Shown here in pieces: positions 1 to 11,045 of a stretch of DNA of 64,000 nucleotides. A program made the translations under genes and the position numbers. The DNA is from Stomoxys calcitrans (taxonomy: Eukaryota; Arthropoda; Insecta; Diptera; Muscidae). The notes beneath the pieces were generated by a model, which had not been told where the DNA came from, did not search any database, and worked only from the letters and a program-made list of their open reading frames with translations. How positions within the stretch are numbered: position 1 is the first letter of the stretch; every line of letters starts with the position of its first letter. The stretch covers positions 72,959,227-73,023,226 of the forward strand of contig NC_081556.1 in assembly GCF_963082655.1 (NCBI RefSeq), in the 5' to 3' direction.

Positions 1-290
1 TCGGAGTTTTAGTTTGCGTATATCACAGCGCCTGTCTTCAAAAGACATTTCCGCCGGAGCTTCTTCAATTATTCTGACAACATGACCTATCCCACGCAAC
101 CGTTGTATTTTGATATGTTTAACTATGGTAACGTCGTCATACAGCTCATTCAGTTCGTGGTTCATACGACGCCAAATCTCTCCATCAATGCAAACTGGTC
201 CATTAATTTTGGTTACGAACAATCTTTCTCTCAAGCACTCCAAGCACTGCCTCGTCTTCTTTCAAGTCAAGCAATTTTGCCCGGACAAAG
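1..290 (-). pseudogene. RTE-like reverse transcriptase C-terminal fragment (retrotransposon remnant)
   Basis: On the minus strand this reads as a decayed C-terminal part of a LINE reverse transcriptase. Visible blocks in order are RRMNHELNELYDD, IQRLRGIGHVVR and EEAPAEMSFEDRR, which follow the usual R(R/M)NHEL..LYDD...RL(R/K)W.GH(V/A).RM...AP.. pattern of RTE-type endonuclease-RT proteins. The same block recurs at 31555-31870 and 37990-38285, so it is a dispersed repeat and not a host exon. It is cut by the window edge and has no complete reading frame. Family recognition comes from motif memory; no search was possible. Confidence 0.6.
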
Positions 291-584
291 TACTATACAA
301 ATTTTCAACAAAAAAAAAAAAACAAGTTCGAAAAATTGTTTTGAATAAAATGTTGGTATTTTTATAGTAGACTGTTGTAAATTATTTGTCGATATTTCGT
401 ATATAAAAATCGTGTTTTGTTTTTCTTTTGGATATATCCTATCTTGAAAATGCATTCCATTGAAATATTGATAAATAAATTAAATAAAAAACAGAAAGAC
501 CACGAAATTAAAGTTTTGTTTTTAAATAGAATTTCAATAATTTTTTCACAAAAATTTCATTGAAATTAAAAAAAAAAACAAGTA
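291..584. other. AT-rich stretch, no gene seen
   Basis: Contains poly-A/poly-T tracts only. I see no coding potential and no recognisable repeat. Confidence 0.6.
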
Positions 585-1140
585 AAAGCATGCTAAGATC
601 GTTCGGGGTAAATCTTACAAATCCTCGACCAGGGATCGCAATTGTTAAGCTTTTTGAATGAATTTTTCAAATATTTGTGAGCTATATCAAGTTATTGACC
701 TATGTGGACCGTCCTTGTCAAATTATAAATCATAGAAATACATCACCTCCAAAATTTCAGGCAAATCGAGCAATAACTGCGAAAATTGAGAGATCGGTTT
801 ATATGACAACTATATCAGGTTATGAACGGATTTGAACCATACTTAGCACAATTGTTGGGCGCAATTATTATCTGGTTTGGATATAGTTTTGCACAATGTC
901 TTCTTCTTCAACCTCCAACAAATATGCCAAATATGGTGTGAATCGGTCCATAACCTCATGTAGCTTCCATATAAAACGATTTCCCGTTTGTACTTCTTGA
1001 GCCCCTAGAGGTCGCAATTCTTATCCGATTAGGCACAAATTTTGCACAGCGACTTCTCGTACGACCTTCAACATCTGTGCAAAATATAGCATAACCTGAT
1101 ATAGCTTCCATATTAGCTCCCAATTTGGCTTGCACCATTA
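578..1140. repeat. Type 1 hairpin-ended repeat element, rearranged copy
   Basis: Begins with the type 1 5' terminus (AACAAGTAAAAGCATGCTAA, then a degraded TTCGG..CCGAA palindrome and a degraded TACCCTCCACC block). The first ~300 bp run in + orientation; from about 900 the monomers read in minus orientation (CTTGAGCCCCTAGAGGTCGC, then AATTCTTATCCGATT). It is therefore a composite or internally inverted copy. No coding capacity. Confidence 0.65.
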
Positions 1141-1311
1141 TATAAACTTCTTATCTGAGGACCGATATTGTTCCAAAAAAAAAAAACAATATTTCGTAAA
1201 GTTGAAGCAGATGATTCATACTGCAAATAATCTCAAAGCAACATAGTAATATGAAAAAGAAACTAGAGTGAATCCTCTTGGATCCTGCAAGTTAGGAATC
1301 CCATGTTGGGA

Positions 1312-1440
1312 TGAAAAGTCGACTTTTAGACTTTTCAACTTTTATCAAAATAGCAAAAGTTGATTTTTCGACTTTTGCACTTATTGTTGCAAAAGGTCGA
1401 CTTGTCGACGTTTGCAAAAAGTAGACGTTGCGATTTTGTC
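1312..1440. repeat. Degenerate GTCGACTTTT short tandem repeat
   Basis: Repeated words such as AAAAGTCGACTTTT, AAAAGTTGATTTTTCGAC and AAAAGGTCGACTTGTCGAC occur head to tail and in inverted form. Low complexity, non-coding. The rest of 1141-1643 shows nothing recognisable. Confidence 0.6.
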
Positions 1441-1643
1441 AAAAATTTTCAAAATTTTCTAAATAACTCTAATGAAAATATAATCATTTTTTTGTATTTT
1501 TATGAAGGGGAGGTATTTGGAAGAGTTTAAAATGTAAAATTGGCGCATATTTGATATAAATATGAGCCAATTTTGCATTTTACCACCACACCGCTGTCTT
1601 AAAGCCTTATTGCAAAAGTTTCTACATTCCCGTTTACTTTCCC

Positions 1644-1880
1644 CTTTTTTATACCCATCGCCATAGGAAGGGGGCATTCTTATCTAGTCATTCCGTTTGT
1701 TACACCTCGAAATATTCGTCTAAGACCCCATAAACCATGTCGTATAAATAAAGTATATATTTATTCGTGAACGTCTCGAAGCTCTGAGTCGATCTAGGCA
1801 TGTCCGTCCGTCCGCCCGTCTGTCGAAATCACGACGGCAAGCCGCTTGAAATTTTGCACAGATACTTATCAGACCATTTT
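1644..1880 (-). repeat. Type 1 element, 3' terminal part
   Basis: In minus orientation it carries the type 1 tail: a TATACCC..GGGTATA-type end, GTTACAAACGGAATGAC-like text, ATATATACTTTATGGGGTCT-like text, and a run of GGAC(G/A) words (GTCCGTCCGTCCGCC on +). It joins directly to a + oriented type 3 repeat at about 1880. Confidence 0.65.
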
Positions 1881-2545
1881 TCAAAAATTAAATTAATTTC
1901 GAGAGAATCAGTTAACAAATGACCATTTTATTGCATTATTACTGCAAATCGGACGAACATATATATCGGTGCTATACCTACATCTGAACCGATTTCTATT
2001 AAACTTTATAGATATTGTGGAAGTCGTTGAGGAAAGCGATGTGCAAAATTTTGGGAAGATTAGTCAATAAATGCGCTTGCAGTGGCTCCAAGTGTCAAAA
2101 TCGGGAGATATATATAAATGAGAGCTATATCTAAATCTCAACCGATTTCTACGAAATTCACCAGTAATGTCGAGAGTCATAAGAAATTCCTGCCGAAATT
2201 CGAGAGGATCGGTTAACAAATTACCATTTTATTGCATTATTACGGCAAATCAGACGAACATATATATATGGGAGCTATATCCAAATCTGAAACGATTTTT
2301 TTCCAATTTTTCGTCTCTAAGCCGAAAACACATGCCCATACCAAATTTTAAGACGATCGGATAAAAATTGCACAAATTGTACACAAATTAACCTGGACAG
2401 ACGGATAGCTAAATCGAATCAGAAAGTGATTCTGAGTCGATCGATATACTTATCAATGGGTCGATCTCTCTTCCTTTTGGGTGTTACAAACTAATTCACA
2501 AAGTTAAAATACCCTGTACCACAGCAGTGGTGTAAAGGGTATAAA
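1881..2545 (+). repeat. Type 3 repeat element (about 150-bp monomers)
   Basis: Two monomers with TGACCATTTTATTGCATTAT, GGGAGCTATATC(C/T)AAATCT and AACCGATTTCTA blocks, followed by the type 3 tail (GACAGACGG, TGATTCTGAGTCGATCGATA, GGGTGTTACAAAC). It ends in a hairpin with CCCTGTACCACAGCAGTGGT and GGGTATAAA. Non-coding. Confidence 0.7.
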
Positions 2546-2609
2546 TATTAATCAAATCCATGTCACAAGTAAAGGTAGTCTAATATAATAACTTACAATG
2601 ATACAAATA

Positions 2610-2900
2610 GGCCACCGTGGCGCAGAGGTTAACATGTCCGCCTATGACGTCGAACGCGTGGGTTCAAAACCCCGTGTGAACATCAACAAAAAAAAATCAG
2701 TGGTGGTTATCCCCTTACTTACGCCGGGTTCATTTGTGAGGTATCCTGCCATGTTAAAACTCCTCTACCAAGTGGTTTAGCTTCGAACTCGGCATAAAAA
2801 GGAGGTCCCTTATCATTGAGCTTAACCTTTAATCGGACTGCACTCATTGATATGAGAGAAGTACCTCTATTCCTGAATGGAATGTTCATGGGAAATTTAG
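2610..2900 (+). repeat. tRNA-derived SINE (SINE-1), copy 1
   Basis: The 5' part has RNA polymerase III internal promoter boxes: an A box (GTGGCGCAGAGGTTAACATG) and about 30 nt later a B box (GGGTTCAAAACCCC). The tRNA-unrelated body contains CACTTGGT-like text (as CTACCAAGTGG), CATTGAGCTTAA, ATCGGACTGCACTCATTGAT and GAATGTTCATGGGAAA. The same head and body occur at 16357, 23505-23834, 26530 and 63819, which defines a dispersed SINE. No intact tRNA cloverleaf is present. Confidence 0.8.
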
Positions 2901-2929
2901 ATAGTTTATATACAAATAATATTTATTGA

Positions 2930-3041
2930 GTTACCTCAATAAGAATTTTGTAAGTAGCACTGAATTCCTAACTTGATTGTTTTCTTTTGTCGAGGTTACA
3001 TTTTAGTATTTAAAGCGCACAACAATCCGATTATTGACTTA
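2930..3041 (+). mobile_element. LINE family A 3' end, left part (split by a MITE)
   Basis: Matches the family A terminal region seen intact at 39900-40085: AATTTTGTAAGTAGCAC, GGAATTCCTAAC-like text, and GCGCACAACAAGCCGATTA-like text. It stops at TTA where the MITE 3042-3494 begins and resumes at 3495. Non-coding 3' UTR-like remnant. Confidence 0.7.
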
Positions 3042-3494
3042 AGGCTGGTACTATATTCCTTGTTCACAGGTGAAAACACATGTTTTTCGCGGTCACATTT
3101 TTGAAACACTACAAAACTTTCAATGAAAACATAACACTTTTATGAAAAAATTTTCATAAGTAATGGCTGGTACTATGTTCGTTTTTCACCGTTACTTTTT
3201 CACCAATGTTTTTCGCGATTACTTTTTTTCAAACACTACACAAATAACAATGATAAAATAACAATTTTATTAAATTTTTATCGTAAGTTATAAGGGAATG
3301 TCCTACTGAATGATATCAGCAAGTTTATTTGTTTTAAAATCTATAATCTAAAAAAAGTAATCGGCGAAAAATATCGCGAAAAGCGAATATAGTGCCAGCC
3401 TTAATGAGAAAATGTCCTACTGAATGAAATCAGCAAGTTTTTTTGCTTCAAAATCATGAACAAATTTTGCTTAAAGCGTAAACAGTATCACCCT
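3042..3494. mobile_element. Outer Harbinger-like MITE inserted in LINE A
   Basis: The left end reads AGGCTGGTACTATATTC; the reverse complement of the right end reads AGGGTGATACTGTTT, an imperfect TIR match. It is flanked by TTA at 3039-3041 and 3495-3497, and removing it with one TTA restores the LINE A sequence GACTTAGGTGT found in other copies. A 3-bp TWA duplication is typical of PIF/Harbinger elements. No transposase. Confidence 0.65.
3164..3401. mobile_element. Inner Harbinger-like MITE nested in the outer copy
   Basis: A second, better-preserved copy of 238 bp. The left end is TGGCTGGTACTATGTTCG and the reverse complement of the right end is AGGCTGGCACTATATTCGC. TAA flanks it on both sides (3161-3163 and 3402-3404). 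The interior block TGTCCTACTGAATGATATCA is the same as the one just outside it (3410-3440), so the two elements are relatives of different age. Confidence 0.7.
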
Positions 3495-3560
3495 TTAGGT
3501 GTTTGTAGTGGCATGGGACGGATTAATATCCACACCCTCTTTTAAACCTAACCTTACCAT
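3495..3560 (+). mobile_element. LINE family A 3' end, right part
   Basis: Continuation of 2930-3041: TTAGGTGTTTGTAGTGGCAT, GGGACGGATTAATATC, CACACCCTCTTTT, then AACCTAACCTTACC. The tail is the AACCT-repeat end typical of this family in the window. Confidence 0.7.
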
Positions 3561-3593
3561 CTCAATACAGCATCTGCTACAAGGCGGATTTAT

Positions 3594-3840
3594 AAAGGAG
3601 GTCTCACGCGAACAGCTGTTAAGAGCCGGCCTGGTTTGACAGTATTAAGATGTCAGATTTTTGTTTGCATTCTCTTTGTGGTCATCTTCTTTCTCGCATA
3701 TTCTCTACTCATGTACGCACACGTATTCACACACGCACACAATTTTCTTTGAGTGGTTGGTAAACCGTCGATCAGCTTGATGGCAAGATGGCGGATTGCA
3801 CCATATGATTTGTGGTTGTTGTACAAATGAGACCACCTTT
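3594..3840. mobile_element. Possible short TIR element (MITE)
   Basis: Left end AAAGGAGGTCTCAC and right end (reverse complement) AAAGGTGGTCTCAT form a 14-bp imperfect inverted repeat 247 bp apart. It includes a CA-rich tract near 3710-3745. I see no clear target duplication, so a chance inverted repeat is not excluded. Confidence 0.4.
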
Positions 3841-5156
3841 AATTGTTTTACCATGCATCTGCTACAAACGTCTTTAAAGGTTGAATTTTTTTTGAATTTT
3901 TCAATCGAAACTTGAAACGGATGGTTGTGTCCGTAAGTATATAGCAACTAACATTTTAAGATAGCTTTGTTCTTTTGAAATTTTGGTTCTTTGGCTTGTA
4001 ATTATTGGTAAAATTCTTTGATCAAGGAAAAACCTTAAATTTTCAACCAACTCTTTTTTGTGTGTAAGCATATGTCCGCTTATAACACTAAATCAAATTC
4101 TGGTATAAATACTGTGGTCTTTGGTGTGGCTTTAGCCGTATAAAACCTTTTTACGAAGGGATGTAACTCTGCGAACAGTAAAAAATTTTTAATATTTTGG
4201 GACAATATAATTTACCATTCCATTTCCATCAGATTCCGATTTCAATAGGATTAAAATTACCACTTACGTATGTGCAATTAAGAAGTCAAATCAGGATATA
4301 ACCGGTAAAGAGAGATTCATTACGATGTAGCCTATTATACAGCTTATGGTTGAACTTAATGTGCCTATTGACAAGAAACGTATGAAGACTGTGGTGTGAT
4401 TTAAAAAAAGAGGGTATAGTTGAGCTACCCGGGCGGGTCTTTGGACTACCTAGGCAGGTCTTTGGAGCTGCGAAGGTTTAAAAATAATCTTGTAGGGCTT
4501 GAGACACATTTGAAACACGTTGAATGAATACTTTCTGCCAGAGATGTGCGGAGATCATACTCGCATATGCAAATAAATTAAACAATTTAAAATTTAAATT
4601 TTTATGAAAATGTCTACTCTGATAAATAAAGACTTACAAATAAATTGTAATTTATTTAAAATCTCACATCCGTGAGACATAAGACCACTGATGAGAAGGA
4701 AGCGCGACAACAATTGATTAACGTTGATTTATTTCACTTTTGTCATTCACAAGTAATTAAGGAATTGTATAATATAATAAGAGGACCAATAAAATAACAA
4801 TTAAAATATGGCTGAGAATTCAAATGGAAGAGAAATTTATAAATACGATCATACAATCAAAATTTCTAAGAACAAATAAAACATGATGTAATTGCACATT
4901 TTACTCAGGGTTTAAACAGACCAATATGCATCATTTATAAATTAAAATAAAATTTTTATTATACACAGAAAAAACCGTTGGCCGAAAATGTAAGATTTTC
5001 CTTATTACTATGATTTTGGTAATGAAATCGAACCAAAGAACTAAGACTTTAAAATGTTATCACTCAATTTAATTTCCTATTTAAATCGATCGATCACTGA
5101 TTGATTGTTATTTTACTTCACGGATGACTGTCCAATTATTATTTTTTGAAAAATCT
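3841..5156. other. About 1.3 kb without recognisable gene
   Basis: AT-rich sequence with no coding frame over 80 codons, no splice-flanked exon I can recognise, and no match to the repeat families listed elsewhere. Confidence 0.5.
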
Positions 5157-5785
5157 TTGTTATACCCTCCACCATAGGATGGGGATATACTAATTTCGTC
5201 ATTCTGATTGTAACACCTAGAAATATGCGTCTGTGTGTGTTAAGTATGATTCAAATCGGTTCATAATCTGGTATAGCTGTCAGCCAATAGAGTGCACAAT
5301 TCTCTTCCGATTTGGTTGAAATTTTGCATGAGGTGTTTTGTTATGACTTCCAATAACTGTGCTAAGTATGGCGCAAATCGGTACATAACCTGATTTAGCT
5401 GCCATATGAACCGATCTGGGATCTGGACTTCATGAACCTCCAGAGGACGCAATTCTCATCCGATTTGGCAGAAATTTTGTGCAACGGTTTCTCTCATGAC
5501 CTTAAACATACGTGTCTTATATGGTCTAAATCGATCAAAAGCTTGATACAGCTCCCATATAAACCTATCTCCCGATTTTGCTTTTTGAGACCCTACAAGG
5601 CGTTATTCTTATCCCAATGAACTGAAATATTACACAATGACTTCTACAATGCTCAGCATTCATTTATGGTCCGAATCGGACTATAACTTGATATAGCTCC
5701 AACAGCAAACAGTTCTTATTCAATATTCTTTGTTTGCCTAAAAACGGATTCCGCTCATAGAACTCGACAAATACGATAAAATAAA
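5157..5785 (-). repeat. Type 1 hairpin-ended element
   Basis: Starts on + with TATACCCTCCACCATAGGAT (the minus-strand 3' hairpin end) and runs through about three monomers (CATAACCTGATTTAGCTGCC, TCTGGACTTCATGAACCTCC). It ends with TTTGTTTGCCTAAAAACGG and CGACAAATACGAT, the inner side of the type 1 5' end. The outermost 5' hairpin is missing. Confidence 0.75.
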
Positions 5786-6045
5786 AAAATCCTTAATTTC
5801 AAAGAAAAAATCTATCACCAAAGGAAATGTTTCCTCAAAAAGTTGAAAAATTGGTAAGCTTTAAATTAAGTTTGCCTATCTTTGAATCGAATCTTAAAAA
5901 TTAGGACAAAAATGGCGAAACGCAGTGATTAGTTTATATGCTATATTTTAACTATTACTTCTCTGAGCAAAACTACACTTTAAAGCCAGTTAGACCAATA
6001 CTTTAAAGCGTGATTAGACCAATACTTACTTACGCCTCAGTAGTT

Positions 6046-6405
6046 TAGTATCATAACGGGACACATAGGACTACGAGCTCACTCATGTAAAATCGGTGCA
6101 GCAAGTGATAGCATGTGTAGGGCATGCGGGGAAGATGATGAGACGTTGGAGCATTTCCTTTGTCATTGCCCAGATTTCGCGTCTAACAGAGACTGGCACT
6201 TAGGTGGAGACATAATTTGAATTGAAAACAATTAAGGATTTTGTAAGTAGTACGGAATTCCTAACATAAAATTTCCTTTTTAGTGGATACTTTATAGTTT
6301 TTAGAGCGCACAACAAGCCGATTACTGGCTTAGGTGTGTGTCCATAGTGGCATGGGGCGGATTAATATCTGCACCCTCTTTTCAAGCTAACCTAACCTAA
6401 CCTAA
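6046..6405 (+). pseudogene. LINE family A C-terminal knuckle and 3' UTR
   Basis: The + frame reads GHIGLRAHSCKIGAASDSMC then RACGEDDETLEHFLCHCPDF, the Cys-x2-Cys...His...Cys knuckle found after RNase H in I-like LINEs. The frame then decays. The non-coding end has GCGCACAACAAGCCGATTAC, GTGGCATGGGGCGGATTAAT and a tail of three AACCT units at 6387-6405. No RT domain is attached, so this is a 5'-truncated insertion. Confidence 0.75.
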
Positions 6406-6960
6406 AGCCAATCAAATTTTAAAGTTCGACTCGCCAACATCTTAGCGCCCATAAGTCTGACATAACTTTTCTATGATTTTTGGCCGCAGTATATTTCCCG
6501 CCCATCTTTGAAGTTGTGACTGATGGTAGAATTAAGGTCATAACCGCAATGACACATCCATAATGATTCCCATAAAAATATTCCCAACACATTGTGACAA
6601 TAGCGGCCATAACAATAACATTTGCTGGCCACTTACTACTGGCATGCAAATTTGTGGAATAGCTTCTACAGTCATTTAACTGTGTCTCTCATTCTCCACT
6701 TTTATTAAAAAACAAATAGTAATAATGGAATGAGAACACTCAACAATTTCAAAATTATAGACAACACAATGTGGCTAGTGTCGTCTAGTTGAAACTCTTA
6801 AATAGCTCTATATCAACTGAAAATGTGTGCCTAAACTTGTGGAGGAAACAATGAGAATATTTAAACATATTTATTTCCAAGTGAACATTGTGTATTCAAA
6901 TGCTAATAAGTATGTAAGGGGCTTTAACGAAAAAAAAACACACACACACAATTGTTCTCA
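6406..6960. other. No gene seen; CA microsatellite near the end
   Basis: An apparent 76-codon frame on the minus strand has no recognisable family features and no splice context. A short CA run lies at 6940-6951. Confidence 0.45.
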
Positions 6961-6961
6961 A

Positions 6962-7135
6962 TCTTCCTCTTCCAAGTACGTATACCGGTAAGGTAGAAAT
7001 GGCAGTCCGCTCCAGACTCACCTAGACAATTTAGTATATTGTGATAGACCAAAGCCTTTGGTGGACATCGAACCTTCAATGTCGTATGGGTAATTCGATA
7101 TCGCTATTAACTCAACTACTTGAGCTCTTATAAGC
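6962..7135 (-). mobile_element. LINE family B 3' UTR-like fragment
   Basis: GGCAGTCCGCTCCAGACTCA and TATATTGTGATAGACC resemble the 3' end region of the LINE B copy at 61630-61700 (GGCAGTCTGTCTTTAGACTC, CATTGTGATACC). The tail is lost. Similarity was judged by eye. Confidence 0.4.
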
Positions 7136-7179
7136 GAGACGAACCCGGGGGCCCTTGGGCCCATTTTAGTAAAACTTTT

Positions 7180-7900
7180 TAAAATGACAAAATTTCATAT
7201 TTATAATATTTTGAAGAGAAAAGATTTTTTATCAGGCCAGGAGCACCTCAAAATTATTTTTCTTAATTTCAAAATTTTAATGAAATTGTTTTCTAAACAA
7301 ATTAAAATGAATATTTTTCTGAAGACAAAATTTCAGCGTAATATTTTTAAAGACAAAATGTCATCACAGTTTTTCCTAAAGACAAAATTGTAATAATTCA
7401 TCGTAAGATTCCCATCAGCCCGGGCCCCAAAATTTCATTTAAATTTTTCTTAAAGACAAAATTTTTCTAAAAATTACATTTTAATGTGGTTTTTCTAAAG
7501 ACAATATTTCAGTGTGAAATTTTCTAAAGAAAAACTTTTGCCCCGCCTATCTCGAAATTATTTTATAAAGCCAAATTTTCAATAAAAGTTATTGCGCCAA
7601 ATAAAACAAAATGAAAAATCTCAAAATAAAATACAAAATGAAAGATTTTCTATGTAAAGATAAAACTTGAAAGACATTTTTTCTAAAAGCTAAATTTCAA
7701 AGAAATATGTCTAAAGGCAAAATTTATTCTCAGGCTTAGGCATTCTCGAAATTAATTTTCCTAAAAGAAAGATTTAGATAAATTTCAATAACATCTTTTC
7801 AAACGAAAACATTTTCCTAAAATTTTTTCTATAGACAATTTTCAATAAATATTAACCCATTATGTTTGACCCTCGACTCTCTTATCTAACTTGACATAGT
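7180..7900. repeat. Degenerate tandem repeat of TTTTCTAAAGACAAAATTTC
   Basis: The words TAAAGACAAAAT and AAATTTTTCTAAA recur every 30-45 bp, with drift, for about 700 bp. Frames across it are lysine/phenylalanine-rich artefacts. No gene. Confidence 0.65.
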
Positions 7901-7955
7901 TATTTTTTTTTAATTTCTTTAACGACAATTTTTTTAAAGAAAATTTAAAAAAAGC

Positions 7956-8842
7956 AAGTAAAAAGGCGTTAAGTTCGGCTGGGCCGAATTTGAATACCCA
8001 CCACCTCGGATATATATATAAACCATCTTTCGTCAGAATCCGGTGAAAAATGCATAATTTATGCTCCCATAGCAGCTATATCGAAATATGGTCCGATTTG
8101 GACCAAATTCGACATGGATATTGAGTGGTCTAATAAGTACAAGTCATTGTTCAATTTTGCAGAACAAAATATTGGTCTTTTTGGTGGCCATATCCAAATA
8201 TAGACCGATCTGAACCATACACGACGCGGTTGTCGAAAAGCCCAAGATAAGTCACTGTGTCAAATTTGTGCGAAATCGGATTAAAAATGTGCTTTTTATG
8301 GGGCCAAGAATTTGAATCGCGAGATCGGTCTATATAGCAGCTATACCCAAATCTGAACCGATCTAGGCCAAATTGCAGATAGAGTCGAAGAGCCTAACAC
8401 AACTCACTGTCCCAAATTTCTGCGAAATCGGACAGCTATTTCCAATCTGAACCGATCTAGGCCAAATTGACGAAGGATGTCGAAGGTCCTAACATAACTC
8501 ACTATCCCAAATTTCAGCAAAATCGGACAATAAATGCGGTTTTTATGGGCCTAAGACCCTAAATTGGCGGACCGGTCTATATGGGGGCTATATCAAGACA
8601 TAGTCCGATATAGCCCATCTTCGAACTTAACCTGTCTATGAACAGAAAAAGAATCTGTGCAAAGTTTCAGCTCCATATCTCTACTTTTAAAGACTGTACC
8701 GTGATGTCAACAGACAGACGGACGGACATGGCTAGATCGTCTTGAATTTTTACGCTGATCAAGAAATGGATATTTTGATGTGTTGCAAACGGAATGACAA
8801 AATGAATGTACCCCCATACTTCGGTGGTGGGTATAAAAAACA
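7956..8842 (+). repeat. Type 2 hairpin-ended element, near complete
   Basis: The 5' end is CAAGTAAAAAGGCGTTAAGT followed by a TTCGGCTGGGCCGAA palindrome and TACCCACCACCTCGG. About four monomers of about 150 bp carry GATCGGTCTATATAGCAGCT and ATCTGAACCGATCTAGGCC. The 3' end has CAGACAGACGGACGGACATG, GTTGCAAACGGAATGACAAA and a hairpin closing with GGTGGTGGGTATAAAAA. The subterminal ACCCACCACC and GGTGGTGGGT are exact inverted repeats. Confidence 0.8.
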
Positions 8843-8895
8843 TAAAATTCAGAAAAATGAATGAAATCTTTATTTGAATCGATAGTACGGTCCAT

Positions 8896-9140
8896 ATAAT
8901 TTAGTGGTTGAAGATTATTTCATGCAAATGTAGATCGTCGCTGAGCCTCAAATGGTCCATCCGCTTGGTCTAATTTTGGCATATTCTTTCCAACATTTGG
9001 GTCGGTATCTCACGAATAAATGCTTCAATGTTGTCTTCCTATGCATCAATTGAAGCGGGCTTGTCTGTGTAGACATGAGCTTTAACAAAGCTCCACAAAA
9101 AATTGCCTAAAGGCGTTATATCGCACGATCTAGGTTGCGC
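8896..9140 (-). pseudogene. Mariner-like transposase C-terminal fragment
   Basis: The minus strand encodes, across one stop, KAHVYTDKPASIDA, EDNIEAFIREIPTQMLERIC, TKRMDHLRLSDDLHLHEIIF. This is the C-terminal tail of the transposase family whose N-terminus (start MNRLTNEQRLQIIEFYFQ) lies at 21478-21570. The catalytic triad is not included. It abuts a type 2 element on the left and a type 3 element on the right. Confidence 0.6.
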
Positions 9141-9149
9141 TTCGTCCGA

Positions 9150-9640
9150 TTACGAGAAATACTGCGATAAATTGCTAATTTGTTAACCGATTCTCTCGAA
9201 ATTTGGCAGGAAGGAATTTCTTATGACTTTTGACTGGTGAATTTCATAGACATCGGCCCATATTTTGATATAGCTGCCATATATATGTCCGATTTTCACT
9301 TCAAGAGTCACTGCAAGCGCATTTATTTACCAATCTTGCCAAAATTTTGCACAACGCTTTACTAGACGACTACCGGTGAACCGACTATCAGATTTAGATA
9401 TAGCTCCCATTAATATGTTCGTCAAATTTTGGGTAATTTGCAAAAATTTTGTCATTTGTCAACCGTAGATATTACAGCTTGAATATATTTTCACGAAATG
9501 TGATACGGATTGTTCTATTACCCATCTGAAAACATCCGAGGTTCATTAAATTTGGTTCGGAATTGAATATAGCTCCCACATTGTACTATAGGGTAGGGGT
9601 AGGGTATTGCACAGTCGGCCCTTCTTTACCGATTTAATTG
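9150..9640 (-). repeat. Type 3-like repeat
   Basis: In minus orientation it holds type 3 monomer text: GGTTAACAAAT, CTTATGACTTTTGACTGGTG on +, CACTGCAAGCGCATTTATT on +, and two GATATAGCTCC/GCC blocks about 150 bp apart. The terminal hairpin is degraded. Confidence 0.55.
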
Positions 9641-9699
9641 TCTTAAAAGGTGGGTATTAACTTCATTTCTCACATTGAAACTCCATTTAAAAAAAGTGA

Positions 9700-10637
9700 G
9701 AACAAGTACGAGCGTGCTAAGTTCGACCACGCTGAATTTTATTTATCTTCCACCATGGATCGCATTTATTGAGTTCTATGCGCAGTATCTCTTTTTAGGC
9801 AAACCAAGTATATTGAATAAGAATTGTTGTGCTATTGCAGCTATATCAAGTTATAGTCCGATTCGGACCATAAATGAATATTGAACATTGTAGAAGTCAT
9901 TGTGTAATATTTCAGTTCATTCGGATAAGAATTACGCCTTGTATGGGCTCAAGAAGCAAAATCGGGAGATCAGTTTATATGGGAGCTGTATCAAGCTATT
10001 GATCGATTCAGACCATATTAGACACGTATGTTTAAGGTCATGAGAGAAGCCGTTGTACAAAATTTCGGATGAGAATTGCGCCCTTAGAGGCTCAAGAAGT
10101 CAAGATGTTTGCACGACAGCTTTACCAGATTATGAACCGATTTGTATCATACTTAACACAGTTGTTGGAAGTGATACCAAAACACTACGTGCAAATCGGA
10201 CGAGAATTGCGCCCTATAGAGGCTCCAGAAGTCAAGACCCCAGATCGGTTTGAACCATACTTAGCGCAGTTGTTGGAAGTGATACCAAAACACCACGTGC
10301 AAAATTTTAGTCAAATCAGATGAGATTTGGGCCCTGTAGAGGATCAAGAAGTCAAGACCCAAGAACGGTTTATATAACAGTTATATCAAAACATGGACCG
10401 ATTTGGCCCATTTACAATCCCAACCGACCTACACTAATAAAAAGTATTTGTGCAAAATTTCAAGCGGCTAGCTTTACTCCTTCGGACGGACATGTTTAGA
10501 TCGACTTAAAATGACTTGACGATCAAGAATATATATACTTTATGGGGTCTCAGACGCATATTTCGAGGTGTTACAAACAGAATGACGAAATAAGCATACC
10601 CCCATCCTATGGTGAAGGGCATACAAATCTGTGAAAA
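9700..10637 (+). repeat. Type 1 hairpin-ended element, near complete
   Basis: Starts GAACAAGTACGAGCGTGCTA with a mutated palindrome. It contains about four monomers and ends with GAATATATATACTTTATGGG, GTGTTACAAACAGAATGACG, CCCCATCCTATGGTGAAGGG. Short frames inside are translations of repeat monomers, not genes. Confidence 0.75.
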
Positions 10638-11034
10638 CAATATCATTTGTGGTGTAAAGTCCTTTATTCAGTGGAAATTCAGCATTCATTAAAAGTGTGG
10701 ACGAAACTTTTTTAAACTTGTGCCAACATGATAAAAACAGCAATTTTCGCTTTGTATTTTCATTCATTTTCTTTTATATAAATAATAACAATTGATAGCA
10801 AATATAGCTCTTTCACTTTTATTTTTAGTGATAACACAAAACAAACAGCACAATTTACCAAAATAATGCTGGTGGTTCAGTGTTGCCTTTATGTCTTTTT
10901 ACTGGAAAAAGCGCTTTTTGCTGATTTCTACAATAAGGAAACAATGTTTGGTGATAATTCTCCACAGTGAAGGACCTTAATAGCAAAATCCTATGACCTG
11001 TGAGTTGGCTTGTAACAACGAATTTTCAAATAAG
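10638..11034. other. No gene seen
   Basis: AT-rich; the left flank of the LINE insertion. No recognised repeat. Confidence 0.5.
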
Positions 11035-11045
11035 TGACAAATGAT
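11035..11045. repeat. Target-site duplication, left copy (LINE 11046-14503)
   Basis: TGACAAATGAT, identical to 14504-14514 on the other side of the LINE. Confidence 0.85.

Noticed and set aside
2618..2680. tRNA gene
   Set aside because: A and B boxes are present but the arms do not pair and a shared non-tRNA body follows; it is a SINE.
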